Translations under genes and position numbers: made by a program
Source of the DNA: JBEEJZ01 sp041168905
GTDB taxonomy: Bacteria > Pseudomonadota > Gammaproteobacteria > Burkholderiales > Burkholderiaceae_C
Assembly (NCBI GenBank): GCA_041168905.1
Contig: JBEEJZ010000257.1
Coordinates: forward strand, 1 to 64,000
Reading direction: 5' to 3'
Length of the DNA stretch: 64,000 nucleotides
Shown: one piece after another, positions 25,616 through 34,524 of the stretch
Layout: every line of letters begins with the position of its first letter
Position numbering within the stretch: position 1 is the stretch's first letter
Notes under the pieces: generated by a model
The model's database searches: none
What the model was told of the DNA's origin: nothing
The model's input: the letters and a program-made list of their open reading frames with translations, nothing else

Positions 25616-27526
25616 TTAGCTCAGAAAACAAGTTGAGATGGAAGGCACTGCGACGACCAGCGCCAGTCCGGCCAATAGCGCCAGCAGGTAGACCACGATG
25701 GGCCTCATGCCGTCTTTCGGGTCCACACGGCCGATCGCGCAAGCGGCGTAATAGCCCACACCAAAGGGCGGTGCGAACAGGCCGATGCCCATGGACAGCA
25801 CCACCACCATGGCGTAATGCACCTCGTGCACGCCCACCTGGCGGGCGATGGGGAACAACAAGGGGCCGAACAACACGATGGCGGGTATGCCCTCCAGCAC
25901 GCTGCCCAAAATCACGAAAACCACGACCGATACCAGCAGGAAGGTGCCCGTACCACCGGGCAACGAGCCCATGGCCTCGGCCAGTCCGCGCGAAAACCCC
26001 GATTGCGTCAAGGCCCAGGCCATGCCGGTGGCTGTTCCGATGATGAAGAGGATGGCGCCTGACAGCGCCGCTGTCTCCACCAGCATCGGGCCCAGTCGCT
26101 TCCAGTCCACCTGACGGTAACTGGCCAGCCCCACGACCAAGGCATAAACAATGCCGATCGTCGAGACTTCCGTGGCGGTGGCTACGCCGTTGACCACGGC
26201 GGCGCGAATCACAAAGGGCAGGGCGATGGCCGGCCCAGCCGCCAGCAACGCGCGGCCCACCGCCGCCGCACCCGCGCGTTGGATGTGTGAAAGATCCTCG
26301 CTGCGGTAACGCCAGCCGATCACCGCGCACAGCGCCGCACCCATCACCACGCCCGGCAACATGCCTCCGGCAAACAGGGCAGCGATCGAAACGCCTGTGA
26401 CCGAACCGATGGTGATCAGCACCAGGCTGGGGGGGATGGTCTCGGTCTGCGCACCGCTGGCTGCCAAGAGGGCCACAAGGTCGCCTTTTTGCGCTCCGCG
26501 CTTTTCCATCTCCGGAAACAGGACCGGCGCCACAGCGGCCATGTCAGCCACCTTGGAACCCGAGATACCCGATACCAGGTACATTGCGCCCAGCATCACG
26601 TATTGCAATCCACCACGCACATGGCCCAGCAACGCGGCCAGGAAAGCCACCATGCGGCGTGCCATGCCGGTCATCTCGATGAGCAGTCCCAGGAAAACAA
26701 AGAGCGGAACCGACAGGAGCACGATGTGGGACATGCCCTCATCCATGCGGCCCACAATCACATCGACAGGCACCTTGGTGGTCAGCGACAGAAAGCCATA
26801 GGTCGCCAGGCCGAAGCTCACCGCAATCGGCACACCGCTCAGCACCGTCAAGGCGGTCAGCCCCACGAAAAAAATCACCAGGTTGATATTGCCCAGGCCG
26901 GCAAACAAAGGCCGGGCCGCCAGGAACACCGCGCAGAGAGCCATCACAGTGCCCAAGGCGGCTACGGCGTCACGCCAGGAGGCGGTATTCAGCAGACGCA
27001 GCAGGGACGTCACCGCCATCAGTACCAGTCCCACCGGCAGCGCAGACACGCGCCAAGCGGCTGAAATATCGAGCGCCGGTGTGGTGATGGCCGCCTCATC
27101 CAACGCATGCTCATAGGCTGGCCACAGGTTCAACGCCAGGAAGACCAGGGCTGCTGCGATGGCCAGGGTATCCAGAAAGGCTCTCCGGCGCGGAGAAGCC
27201 AGCGCCACCAGCGCGGTCATGCGCATGTGTTCGCTGCGGCGGAAGGCCACCACGGCGCCCAGGCAGGCCAGCCACAGGAAGAGCATGGAGGCCACTTCGT
27301 CGCTCCACACCAGAGGTGTGTGCAGCAGATAGCGCGCCACCACGCCCGCCAGCAAGATGGCGATTTCAGTGACGATCAGCAGCGCCGCCAGCATCTCCAC
27401 GGCAGTGCCCAACTGCCGTTCGATGATGCGGGCCCAGGCGCGCAGGGTGCCGTCCGCACCACCAGGCGAGGGACTGGCAAGTGCGCCGGCAGCGGGGTTG
27501 GTCAAGGTGCTCGCGGTCATGTGCAT
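25616..27526 (-). CDS. TRAP transporter fused permease (DctQM)
   Basis: 636 residues: an N-terminal small DctQ-type domain with four helices (about 30-190) joined to the 12-helix DctM-type permease (about 200-636). Motifs include MLFLWLACLGAVVAFRR in DctQ and YLVSGISGSKVADMAAVAP and TETIPPSLVLITIG in DctM. TRAP systems import carboxylates with sodium. Start may be ATG 27526 or 27520. It lies 8 bases after the DctP gene, completing the transporter, and 4 bases before the TPP enzyme gene. Confidence 0.93.
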   Translation of the reverse strand: MHMTASTLTNPAAGALASPSPGGADGTLRAWARIIERQLGTAVEMLAALLIVTEIAILLAGVVARYLLHTPLVWSDEVASMLFLWLACLGAVVAFRRSEHMRMTALVALASPRRRAFLDTLAIAAALVFLALNLWPAYEHALDEAAITTPALDISAAWRVSALPVGLVLMAVTSLLRLLNTASWRDAVAALGTVMALCAVFLAARPLFAGLGNINLVIFFVGLTALTVLSGVPIAVSFGLATYGFLSLTTKVPVDVIVGRMDEGMSHIVLLSVPLFVFLGLLIEMTGMARRMVAFLAALLGHVRGGLQYVMLGAMYLVSGISGSKVADMAAVAPVLFPEMEKRGAQKGDLVALLAASGAQTETIPPSLVLITIGSVTGVSIAALFAGGMLPGVVMGAALCAVIGWRYRSEDLSHIQRAGAAAVGRALLAAGPAIALPFVIRAAVVNGVATATEVSTIGIVYALVVGLASYRQVDWKRLGPMLVETAALSGAILFIIGTATGMAWALTQSGFSRGLAEAMGSLPGGTGTFLLVSVVVFVILGSVLEGIPAIVLFGPLLFPIARQVGVHEVHYAMVVVLSMGIGLFAPPFGVGYYAACAIGRVDPKDGMRPIVVYLLALLAGLALVVAVPSISTCFLS

Positions 27527-27534
27527 TTCTCGAC

Positions 27535-28542
27535 TCAGCCGGTGTACTGCTGCAGCAGCGCCCAGTCTTCTGCGCCAAACTTTTCCTTGGCCTGGGCGTA
27601 GAAGCCGCCGGCGGCCAGCGCCTTCTGGAACGCAGCCGTATCCACCGTGTTGAAGACCAGGCCTTTGGACTCCAGTTGCTTTTGCAGATCGACGTTGGCA
27701 CGGGCAATGTCGTCGCGCTGTTTGACGGCAGCGGCATTGATGTGTTTGGCGACCACCTGCTGCAGTTCGGGCGGCACCGTCTTCCAGACCTTGCCACCCG
27801 CGACGAACCAGAAGCCGTCCCAGGAGTGGTTGGTCAGTGAGCAGTACTTCTGCACTTCAAAGAACTTGGCCGAGTCGATCAGGGCCAGTGGGTTTTCCTG
27901 TCCATCCGCCACTTTGGTCTGCAGCGCCTGGTAAGCCTCCGACAGCGGCAAACTCACCGGTGCAGCACCCAGCGTCTTGAACATGGCCACCCACAGCGGC
28001 ACCACCGGCACACGGATCTTGAAGGCCTTGAGGTCCTCTGGCGTCCGGACAGGTTTGGTGCTAGTCGTGATCTGGCGAAAACCGTTGTCCCACACTTTGG
28101 CAAACGGCACCAGGCCCACTTTCTCGATGGCAGAGCGGATGCGGTTGCCCACGGCGCCGTCCATGGCGTGCCACACCTTGTCGTAGCCACTGAAGGCAAA
28201 ACCCACGCCGGTGATGGATGTCACGGGAATCAGCGTGGACATGACGGTGCCCGGAAAAGTCGCCATCTCCAGTGCGCCGGAGCGGATCTGCGACATCATG
28301 TCCGCGTCACTGCCCAGCTGGTTGTTGGGAAACAGCTCAATGGCCACGCGCCCATGGGTTTCAGCCGCAATCGCGGCAATTGCCTCTTTCAGGCGCACGT
28401 TCACCGAGTGCGTGACCGGAAGATCAGTACCCAGCTTGAACTTGAATTCCGCCTTGTCAGCCTGGGCAAGCGCAAGGCCAGGCAAGGTAGCTGTGCCCGC
28501 CAGGGCGCCGGAAGCAAGAAAGTGTCTGCGTGTCAGTTGCAT
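27535..28542 (-). CDS. TRAP transporter solute-binding protein (DctP)
   Basis: 335 residues. The N-terminus MQLTRRHFLASGALAG is a Tat-like signal, followed by a DctP fold with HSVNVRLKEAIAAIA, PNNQLGSDADM and the conserved carboxylate-binding arginine region KAFKIRVP. Binds an organic acid in the periplasm and hands it to DctQM. First gene of the long minus-strand operon (28542 to 19873). The divergent promoter region upstream carries the repeated operator. The ligand is unknown, but the downstream CoA pathway suggests a hydroxy or oxo acid. Confidence 0.93.
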   Translation of the reverse strand: MQLTRRHFLASGALAGTATLPGLALAQADKAEFKFKLGTDLPVTHSVNVRLKEAIAAIAAETHGRVAIELFPNNQLGSDADMMSQIRSGALEMATFPGTVMSTLIPVTSITGVGFAFSGYDKVWHAMDGAVGNRIRSAIEKVGLVPFAKVWDNGFRQITTSTKPVRTPEDLKAFKIRVPVVPLWVAMFKTLGAAPVSLPLSEAYQALQTKVADGQENPLALIDSAKFFEVQKYCSLTNHSWDGFWFVAGGKVWKTVPPELQQVVAKHINAAAVKQRDDIARANVDLQKQLESKGLVFNTVDTAAFQKALAAGGFYAQAKEKFGAEDWALLQQYTG

Positions 28543-28597
28543 GGTTTCTCCGTAGGTTTCATGGCATCGAATCGGTGATCAATGCTGCGTATAGTAT

Positions 28598-28657
28598 TCT
28601 GAATTCAGAGTTCTCAAGTAGGTACTTTCCCTGATTGCATATTGAATTCAGAGTTCT
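28598..28657. promoter_or_regulatory. Operator pair between the dctP operon and the acyl-CoA ligase gene
   Basis: Two exact copies of TGAATTCAGAGTTCT, at 28600-28614 and 28643-28657, 43 bases apart and in the same orientation. The first has a 12-base perfect palindrome TCTGAATTCAGA. They lie in the 151-base divergent gap, so one regulator could control both directions. The same 15-mer precedes the Rieske-PQQ operon, which links all three transcription units. Confidence 0.85.
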
Positions 28658-28693
28658 AATATTGCTTGCTTTTAAATTGCGCAGGAGTAACTG

Positions 28694-30250
28694 ATGAACC
28701 ATTTGCTGACCATGGCCGACGCTGTGTCCACCCACGCACGGCTGCACCCCAACAAGCTGGGCGCGCGCGACTCCCTGCGCGCGCTCACCTTCGCCCAGTG
28801 GGACCAGCGCGCCACCCGTCTCGCCAATGGCCTGGTGGCACTGGGCCTGAAGAAGGGAGACCGTATTGCCCTGCTGGCCTACAACTGCGTGGAGTGGATG
28901 GAAATTTACGCCGCCCTGGCCCGGGCCGGCCTGGTGGCTGTGCCGATCAACTTTCGCCTGGCCACCCCGGAAATCGCCTACATCGTTGAGCACAGCGAGG
29001 CGCGTGCCTTCATCGTGCAACACGACCTCGTGGACCGGGTGCAGCCTCTGCACGACGTGGCGGGCACGGTCGCGCCTTCCTGCTGGATCCACTTTGGCGG
29101 CAAGCCGCCCGTCGGTTGGCAGGCCTACGAGACGTTGATTGAGGGGGCCACCACCGCGCCCTGCGCGACCTCGGTGCTTCCCGGCGACCCCTGCGCGCTG
29201 ATGTACACCTCAGGCACCACGGGAAGACCCAAGGGTGCCATCCGCAGCCATGAGGGCAACACGCTGATCGCTCTTGCCACGGCGCTGGAAATGGAATTCA
29301 CCCGAGATGACACGGCGCTGCTGGTCATGCCGATGTGCCACGCCAACTCGCTGTATTTCAGCCAGACATTCACCCATCTGGGTGCCGCCTGCGTCATTGA
29401 TGACCGCAAGAGTTTCGACCCCGAGGCCCTGCTAGACACCTTGTCGCGCGAAAAAGTCACATTCACCTCACTGGTGCCTACCCACTTCATCATGATGCTG
29501 GGGTTGCCGGATACGGTGAAGGCCAAGTACGACGTGAGCGCGGTGGAGAAGTTGATGATCTCGTCCGCCCCTGCCCGCAAGGAAACCAAGTTGGCCATCC
29601 TGGAACATTTCAAGAATGGCAAGCTCTACGAACTGTATGGCTCAACAGAGGCCGGCTGGGTGACACTGCTGCGCCCCGGCGAGCAGATTGACCAGCTTGG
29701 GTCAGTGGGCAGGGAGTGGGCCGGTTCAGGCCCGATACGACTGCTGAACGCTGATGGCCAGGAAGTGCCCGACGGCGAAGTGGGCGAACTGTATTCGCGC
29801 ACGCCTTATGTCTTCGACGGCTACTGGAAAAACCCCGAGAAAACAGCGGAAGCCTTCCGTGGATCCTGGTGCTCGGTGGGTGACATGGCACGCCGAGATG
29901 CCATGGGTTATCTCCACCTGGTCGACCGCAAGAGCAACATGATCATCACCGGTGGCGAAAACGTCTACCCCTCCGAGGTAGAGGGCGTACTCGGCGCCCA
30001 CCCCCAGGTCAAGGACGTGGCGGTGGTCGGTCTGCCACATGAAAAGTGGGGGGAAGCCGTACATGCTGTCGTGGTCTTGCACCAGCAAGCCGATACCAAT
30101 GAGGCCGAGTTGCTGAGCTGGTGCCGCAGCCGCATCGCGGGTTACAAGCGTCCACAGTCGGTCTGCGTGATAGCCGACGCCGACATGCCGCGCACGGCCA
30201 CGGGCAAGATCCTGCACCGCATCCTCAGGGACCGATTGACGCAGGGATAA
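28694..30250 (+). CDS. AMP-forming acyl-CoA synthetase
   Basis: 518 residues. Adenylate-forming enzyme with the P-loop YTSGTTGRPKGAIRSHEG, the YGSTEAGW A5 motif, GYWKNPEKTAEAF, and the C-terminal catalytic lysine in PRTATGKILHRILRD. Activates a carboxylic acid to its CoA thioester with ATP. GCAGGAG precedes the ATG. As the only CoA ligase of the cluster it should feed the ACAD, SDR, kinase and lyase proteins with the acid taken up by the TRAP system; it is comparable in place to LvaE. Chain length is not predictable by eye. Confidence 0.93.
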   Translation: MNHLLTMADAVSTHARLHPNKLGARDSLRALTFAQWDQRATRLANGLVALGLKKGDRIALLAYNCVEWMEIYAALARAGLVAVPINFRLATPEIAYIVEHSEARAFIVQHDLVDRVQPLHDVAGTVAPSCWIHFGGKPPVGWQAYETLIEGATTAPCATSVLPGDPCALMYTSGTTGRPKGAIRSHEGNTLIALATALEMEFTRDDTALLVMPMCHANSLYFSQTFTHLGAACVIDDRKSFDPEALLDTLSREKVTFTSLVPTHFIMMLGLPDTVKAKYDVSAVEKLMISSAPARKETKLAILEHFKNGKLYELYGSTEAGWVTLLRPGEQIDQLGSVGREWAGSGPIRLLNADGQEVPDGEVGELYSRTPYVFDGYWKNPEKTAEAFRGSWCSVGDMARRDAMGYLHLVDRKSNMIITGGENVYPSEVEGVLGAHPQVKDVAVVGLPHEKWGEAVHAVVVLHQQADTNEAELLSWCRSRIAGYKRPQSVCVIADADMPRTATGKILHRILRDRLTQG

Positions 30251-30277
30251 ACTAGCGTCAATCCGTATACCGAATTC

Positions 30278-30952
30278 ATGAAAACTATCGTCAGCCAGCC
30301 CAACCTCGTCCAACAGGTGCGCGACGCCATTCTGGAAGAAATTTCATCTGGCGCCCTGGCCCCAGGCGACCGCATCATTCAGGAGCAGATCGCCGATGCA
30401 CTGGGTGTGTCGCGCCAGCCTGTGCAGCAGGCCCTGGCCTTGCTACGCAACCAGGGTGTGCTGCAGGACGCACCTGGCCGCGGCTTGCTGGTGGCGCCTC
30501 TGGACCCTGCCCATGTACGACACATGTACGACATCCGGGCAGTCATCGAGGGCCTGGCCGCGCGACGTGCGGCGGAATTGGGCGCAGCGCGTGCGGCCAA
30601 GGCTGGGCCGGCGCTGATCGAAGCAGGTCGCAAGGCCGTTGCCGCCGGCTCCGTGAGCAGAATGATCGCCGCCGACATGAAGCTGCACGAATTCATCTAC
30701 AGCCTGTCAGGCAACCCCCTGATCGCCCCGGCACTGGAAACCCATCTGACCTACACCCAGCGCGTGATGGGCGAGGTGCTGATACGGGATGAAGAGCCGC
30801 ATGACATCTGGGACCAGCACGAAGCCATCCTGAAAGCGATCGCTGGCGGTGACGGCAACACAGCCGAATCGCTGGTGCGTGAACATCTTACCCAGGCCTC
30901 CGGCTTCATGGTGTCACGGCTACTGGGCAAGACCGGACAGCCTGCAGCTTGA
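30278..30952 (+). CDS. GntR-family regulator, FCD subfamily
   Basis: 224 residues from ATG 30278, 27 bases after the ligase gene. N-terminal winged helix (VRDAILEEISSGALAPGDRI, EQIADALGVSRQPVQQAL) and C-terminal all-helical FCD domain with metal-ligand residues in DMKLHEFIYSLSGN and HEAILKAI and REHLTQA. FCD regulators sense organic acids and usually repress nearby catabolic genes. A partial site (GTATACCGAATTCATGA) overlaps its own start, suggesting autoregulation. Best candidate to bind the shared operator of this region. Confidence 0.92.
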   Translation: MKTIVSQPNLVQQVRDAILEEISSGALAPGDRIIQEQIADALGVSRQPVQQALALLRNQGVLQDAPGRGLLVAPLDPAHVRHMYDIRAVIEGLAARRAAELGAARAAKAGPALIEAGRKAVAAGSVSRMIAADMKLHEFIYSLSGNPLIAPALETHLTYTQRVMGEVLIRDEEPHDIWDQHEAILKAIAGGDGNTAESLVREHLTQASGFMVSRLLGKTGQPAA

Positions 30953-30983
30953 TCCGATCCCGTTGGGACAGTGACCGCACCCA

Positions 30984-33929
30984 TCAAGCCAGGTGCTTGC
31001 CTATCACCCCGGCCAGCTCAAACATGCTGACCTGCGGCTTGCCAAAGACTGGCAACAGCTTGGCATCGGCGTTGATGGTGCGTTTGTCCTTGGCGTCCTG
31101 CAGACCCTGGGCCTTGATGTAGTCCCACAGCTTTTTGATGACCTCGGTGCGTGCCACGGCGTCTGCGCCGATCACGGCAGCCAGTGCCGGGCTGGGCGTC
31201 ATGCCGCTGGCGGCGGTGGTCTTGCGTGGCGCGCGTGGGGTTTTGGCAGCGGCTTTCACGGCGGGCTTGGCGGCTGACTTTGCAGCGGCCTTGGCGGGCG
31301 CTTTGGTGCTGGTTTTGGCAGCTGTTCTGGACGCAGCCGCCTTGGCTGCACCGGCCCGGGGCGGGAACTTGCTGGGGGCAAATTCAAAGTTCACTTTGCC
31401 GGCTTCGGCGTCCCAGGCCAGCATGGCCTTGAAGGGGCGGCGGGTGCGCATCGAAACAAATTTGTCGAGCTCATCAGTTTTGCCCGTGGCCAGCAGCTTC
31501 TGCATTTGTGAGCGCTCAATGGGCTGCTGCAAGATGATCTGACCGCTCTTGAAGTCACAGCTCGGGGTCGGCTGGGCCAGGGTGGGCACCGACTTTTCAC
31601 AGACGTAGTTCTTGCCGTGCTCAAACACGGGGCTGCCGCATTTGGGGCAGGCGCCCAGGCTGTCTTGAGCGCCAAAATCGATCAGCTCGCCGCTGTCTTC
31701 GGCGGCACGGTCATCGCCAAAGTCGAATTCGAGCTTGAAGTTCTTCGCTTCTTCGTCAAATTTGAGCGCCACCTCGGCTGTGAACGGCCAGCCGGCCTTG
31801 GAGCGAAAACCCTCCAGCGGACCGATCTTCCTGTCGCGCATGAACTGCTCGACTTCGGCCAGCTCAAAAGTACGCCCGGCAGGCGACTTGCCAAATGAAA
31901 AGCCACAACCGTCGCTGTGACCGTCGGCACCTGTGCAGGTGTAGCGGCGGTAGTTTTCTTTAACCACCCCGCCGCAATTGGGGCATGAAGCGGCCAGCGT
32001 GGCGTAGTCTCCAGGAATGGTGTCGCGGTCGTATTCCTTGGCTTTTTTCACCAGCCGTTCGGTCATGGCGGCGATTTCGGCCATGAAGCGGTCACGGCTC
32101 AGCTTGCCCTGCTCCATCTGCGCCAGCTTGTACTCCCACTCCCCGGTGAGCTCGGCCTTGGAAAGCTCTTCCACGCCCAGGCCGCGCAGCAGGGTCATGA
32201 GCTGAAAGGCCTTGGCGGTGGGGATGAGCTCGCGGCCTTCGCGCAGCATGTATTTTTCGGCGATCAGGCCTTCGATGATGCTGGAGCGGGTGGCTGGCGT
32301 GCCCAGACCTTTTTCCTGCATGGCTTCGCGCAGCTCGTCGTCTTCCACGGTTTTGCCAGCGCCCTCCATGGCACCGAGCAAGGTGGCTTCGGAGTAGCGG
32401 GCAGGGGGCTTGGTTTTAAGGCCCCGGGGCTCCACAGCGATCGTCTGCACCTTCTCGCCAGGCTGCACTGGCACCAGGTTCTGGCCCTTGTCGCCGTCTT
32501 TGGCGTCAGCCACTTCGTCAGCGGCTTCCTTGCCGTAGATGGCCAGCCAGCCTGGTTTGACCAGCACCTTGCCTTCGGTTTTGAAGGCGTGCTGTGCGCC
32601 GGCATGTGAAACGGTCGAAATTCGGGTGGTGACCTGGTATTCGGCGCTGGGGAAAAACACCGCCATGAAGCGGCGCACCACCAGGTCGTACAGTTTTTGC
32701 TCGGCCTCGCTCAGTCCGCTAGGGGCTTGCAGAGTGGGGATGATGGCAAAGTGATCACTCACCTTGGCGTTGTCGAACACCCGCTTGGTGGGCTTGATGT
32801 AGCTGTTATTCAGTGCGGTAAGTGCGTGTGGCGCCAGGTGGCGCATGCCGCTGTCGGCCAGCATCTCAAACGTTTGCTTGACCACGGGCACGTAATCTTC
32901 GGGCAGGTTGCGCGAATCGGTCCGCGGGTAGGTCAAGGCTTTGTGGCGCTCATACAGGCTTTGCGCAATCGACAGCGTGGTTTTGGCGCTGAAGCCAAAT
33001 TTGCCGTTGGCCTCGCGTTGCAAGCTGGTCAGGTCAAACAGCAGGGGGCTAGCCTGGGTCGTGGGTTTGCTTTCTTCGGTGACGGTGGCGGGCTGGCCAC
33101 GGGCAGCGTCGGCAATGGCCTGTGCCTCGGCCTCACTCCAGACGCGGTCGGCCTTTTTCTCGGCGTCGTCGGCGTCACGCTTGTGCTGGGGGTTGAACCA
33201 CTTGGCCGGGTACTCGCCAGCCTGGGCCGCAAAAGTGGCGTGGATTTCCCAATAGTTGCGGCTGATGAATTTACGGATCTGCTCTTCGCGCTCCACCACC
33301 ACACTGAGGGTGGGCGTCTGCACCCGGCCCACGGTGGTCAGGAAGAAGCCGCCATCACGCGAGTTGAACGCCGTCATGGCGCGGGTGCCGTTGATGCCGA
33401 CCAGCCAATCGGCCTCGCTGCGGCAACGCGCAGCGTCGGCCAACGGGCGCATCTGCTGATCAGAGCGCAGGGCGTTAAAGCCGTCGCGGATGGCCTGCGG
33501 TGTCATGGACTGCAGCCACAGGCGGCTGACGGGTTTGCCCAGAGGTTTGGCACCGCCGGCGTACTGCTCGATCAGACGGAAGATCAGCTCCCCTTCACGG
33601 CCCGCGTCGCAGGCGTTGATGAGCTGGTCCACATCCTTGCGTTTGGCCAGCTTGACCACCGCGTTGAGCCGGGTCTTGGTCTTGTCGACGGGTTTCAGAT
33701 CAAAGTGCGGCGGTATCACCGGCAGGTGCGCAAAGCTCCACTTGCCGCGCTTGACGTCAAAGGCCTCGGGGGCCTGAATTTCGACCAGGTGACCGACCGC
33801 GCTGGTGACCACATAGCGCTCGTTTTCAAAGTGCTCGTCCAGTTTGTCGAACTTGCCAGCCACCGGCGTGAGTGCCCGCACGATGTCTTGTGCCACCGAT
33901 GGTTTTTCTGCAATGACCAATGTTTTCAT
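30984..33929 (-). CDS. topB: DNA topoisomerase III with H1-like tail and SWIB domain
   Basis: 981 residues from ATG 33929 (MKTLVIAEKPSVAQDI). Type IA topoisomerase: Toprim domain with DAGREGELI, active-site tyrosine in LTYPRTDSRNL, and C-terminal zinc cysteines (SCPNCGG, ACPKCGS). It relaxes and decatenates DNA. E. coli TopB is about 650 residues; here a topoisomerase C-terminal repeat part is followed by a Lys/Ala-rich stretch (about 870-915) resembling histone H1 tails, and then a SWIB/MDM2 domain (about 920-981). The frame beyond 33929 to 33968 is unlikely to be coding. Divergent from a SET-domain gene. Confidence 0.95.
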   Translation of the reverse strand: MKTLVIAEKPSVAQDIVRALTPVAGKFDKLDEHFENERYVVTSAVGHLVEIQAPEAFDVKRGKWSFAHLPVIPPHFDLKPVDKTKTRLNAVVKLAKRKDVDQLINACDAGREGELIFRLIEQYAGGAKPLGKPVSRLWLQSMTPQAIRDGFNALRSDQQMRPLADAARCRSEADWLVGINGTRAMTAFNSRDGGFFLTTVGRVQTPTLSVVVEREEQIRKFISRNYWEIHATFAAQAGEYPAKWFNPQHKRDADDAEKKADRVWSEAEAQAIADAARGQPATVTEESKPTTQASPLLFDLTSLQREANGKFGFSAKTTLSIAQSLYERHKALTYPRTDSRNLPEDYVPVVKQTFEMLADSGMRHLAPHALTALNNSYIKPTKRVFDNAKVSDHFAIIPTLQAPSGLSEAEQKLYDLVVRRFMAVFFPSAEYQVTTRISTVSHAGAQHAFKTEGKVLVKPGWLAIYGKEAADEVADAKDGDKGQNLVPVQPGEKVQTIAVEPRGLKTKPPARYSEATLLGAMEGAGKTVEDDELREAMQEKGLGTPATRSSIIEGLIAEKYMLREGRELIPTAKAFQLMTLLRGLGVEELSKAELTGEWEYKLAQMEQGKLSRDRFMAEIAAMTERLVKKAKEYDRDTIPGDYATLAASCPNCGGVVKENYRRYTCTGADGHSDGCGFSFGKSPAGRTFELAEVEQFMRDRKIGPLEGFRSKAGWPFTAEVALKFDEEAKNFKLEFDFGDDRAAEDSGELIDFGAQDSLGACPKCGSPVFEHGKNYVCEKSVPTLAQPTPSCDFKSGQIILQQPIERSQMQKLLATGKTDELDKFVSMRTRRPFKAMLAWDAEAGKVNFEFAPSKFPPRAGAAKAAASRTAAKTSTKAPAKAAAKSAAKPAVKAAAKTPRAPRKTTAASGMTPSPALAAVIGADAVARTEVIKKLWDYIKAQGLQDAKDKRTINADAKLLPVFGKPQVSMFELAGVIGKHLA

Positions 33930-34021
33930 CTGACTACAATCCGTTTCCTCGCGCGCTGGCGCATGCACACACGGGCACGCACACGCGCACCCATACGATT
34001 CACCATATCAAATTTTCGACC

Positions 34022-34516
34022 GTGTCCAAACAAGTGGGGTCAGCGGGTCAGCGTCGTATTCAGACCCGGCGTTCAGGCGTGCATGGCAAAGGAGTGTTTG
34101 CCCTGCAAAACCTGGCCGAGGGTGAAACCATCATCGAATACACCGGTGAAATCATCTCCTGGGACGAAGCGATGGATCGCCATCCGCACGACCCGGAGCA
34201 GCCCAACCACACGTTTTACTTCCATGTGGACGAAGACCGTGTGATTGATGCCTTGTATGGCGGCAATTCCTCGCGCTGGATCAACCATTCCTGCGCCCCG
34301 AACTGCGAGGCCGACGAGGTCAATGGCCGTGTCTTCATCAAGGCGCTGCGCAATATCGCGGCTGGCGAGGAACTGAACTACGACTACGGGCTGGTGATTG
34401 AGGAGCGCTACACCGCCAAACTCAAGGCCGAATACCCCTGCTGGTGCGGCGCTGCCCAGTGCCGGGGCACCTTGCTGGCGCCGAAGCGCCGACCGCTTCG
34501 GTCCACCCAGCGGTGA
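34022..34516 (+). CDS. SET-domain protein lysine methyltransferase-like
   Basis: 164 residues from GTG 34022; the frame is open from ATG 33920, but that part is CA-rich and overlaps the topB start. SET motifs are complete: GKGVFALQNLAEGE, YTGE, WINHSCAPNCEAD (pseudoknot NHSC), GEELNYDYG, and a post-SET cysteine cluster CWCGAAQCRG. SET proteins transfer methyl from S-adenosylmethionine to protein lysines. No ribosome site is obvious. birA starts 8 bases downstream. A bacterial target is not known from sequence; the adjacent lysine-rich topoisomerase tail is an attractive guess. Confidence 0.88.
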   Translation: MSKQVGSAGQRRIQTRRSGVHGKGVFALQNLAEGETIIEYTGEIISWDEAMDRHPHDPEQPNHTFYFHVDEDRVIDALYGGNSSRWINHSCAPNCEADEVNGRVFIKALRNIAAGEELNYDYGLVIEERYTAKLKAEYPCWCGAAQCRGTLLAPKRRPLRSTQR

Positions 34517-34524
34517 CTCCTGCC

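Noticed and set aside
33920..34021. Longer N-terminus for the SET protein from ATG 33920
   Set aside because: Overlaps the topB start, is CA-repeat-like and has no similarity to the family.
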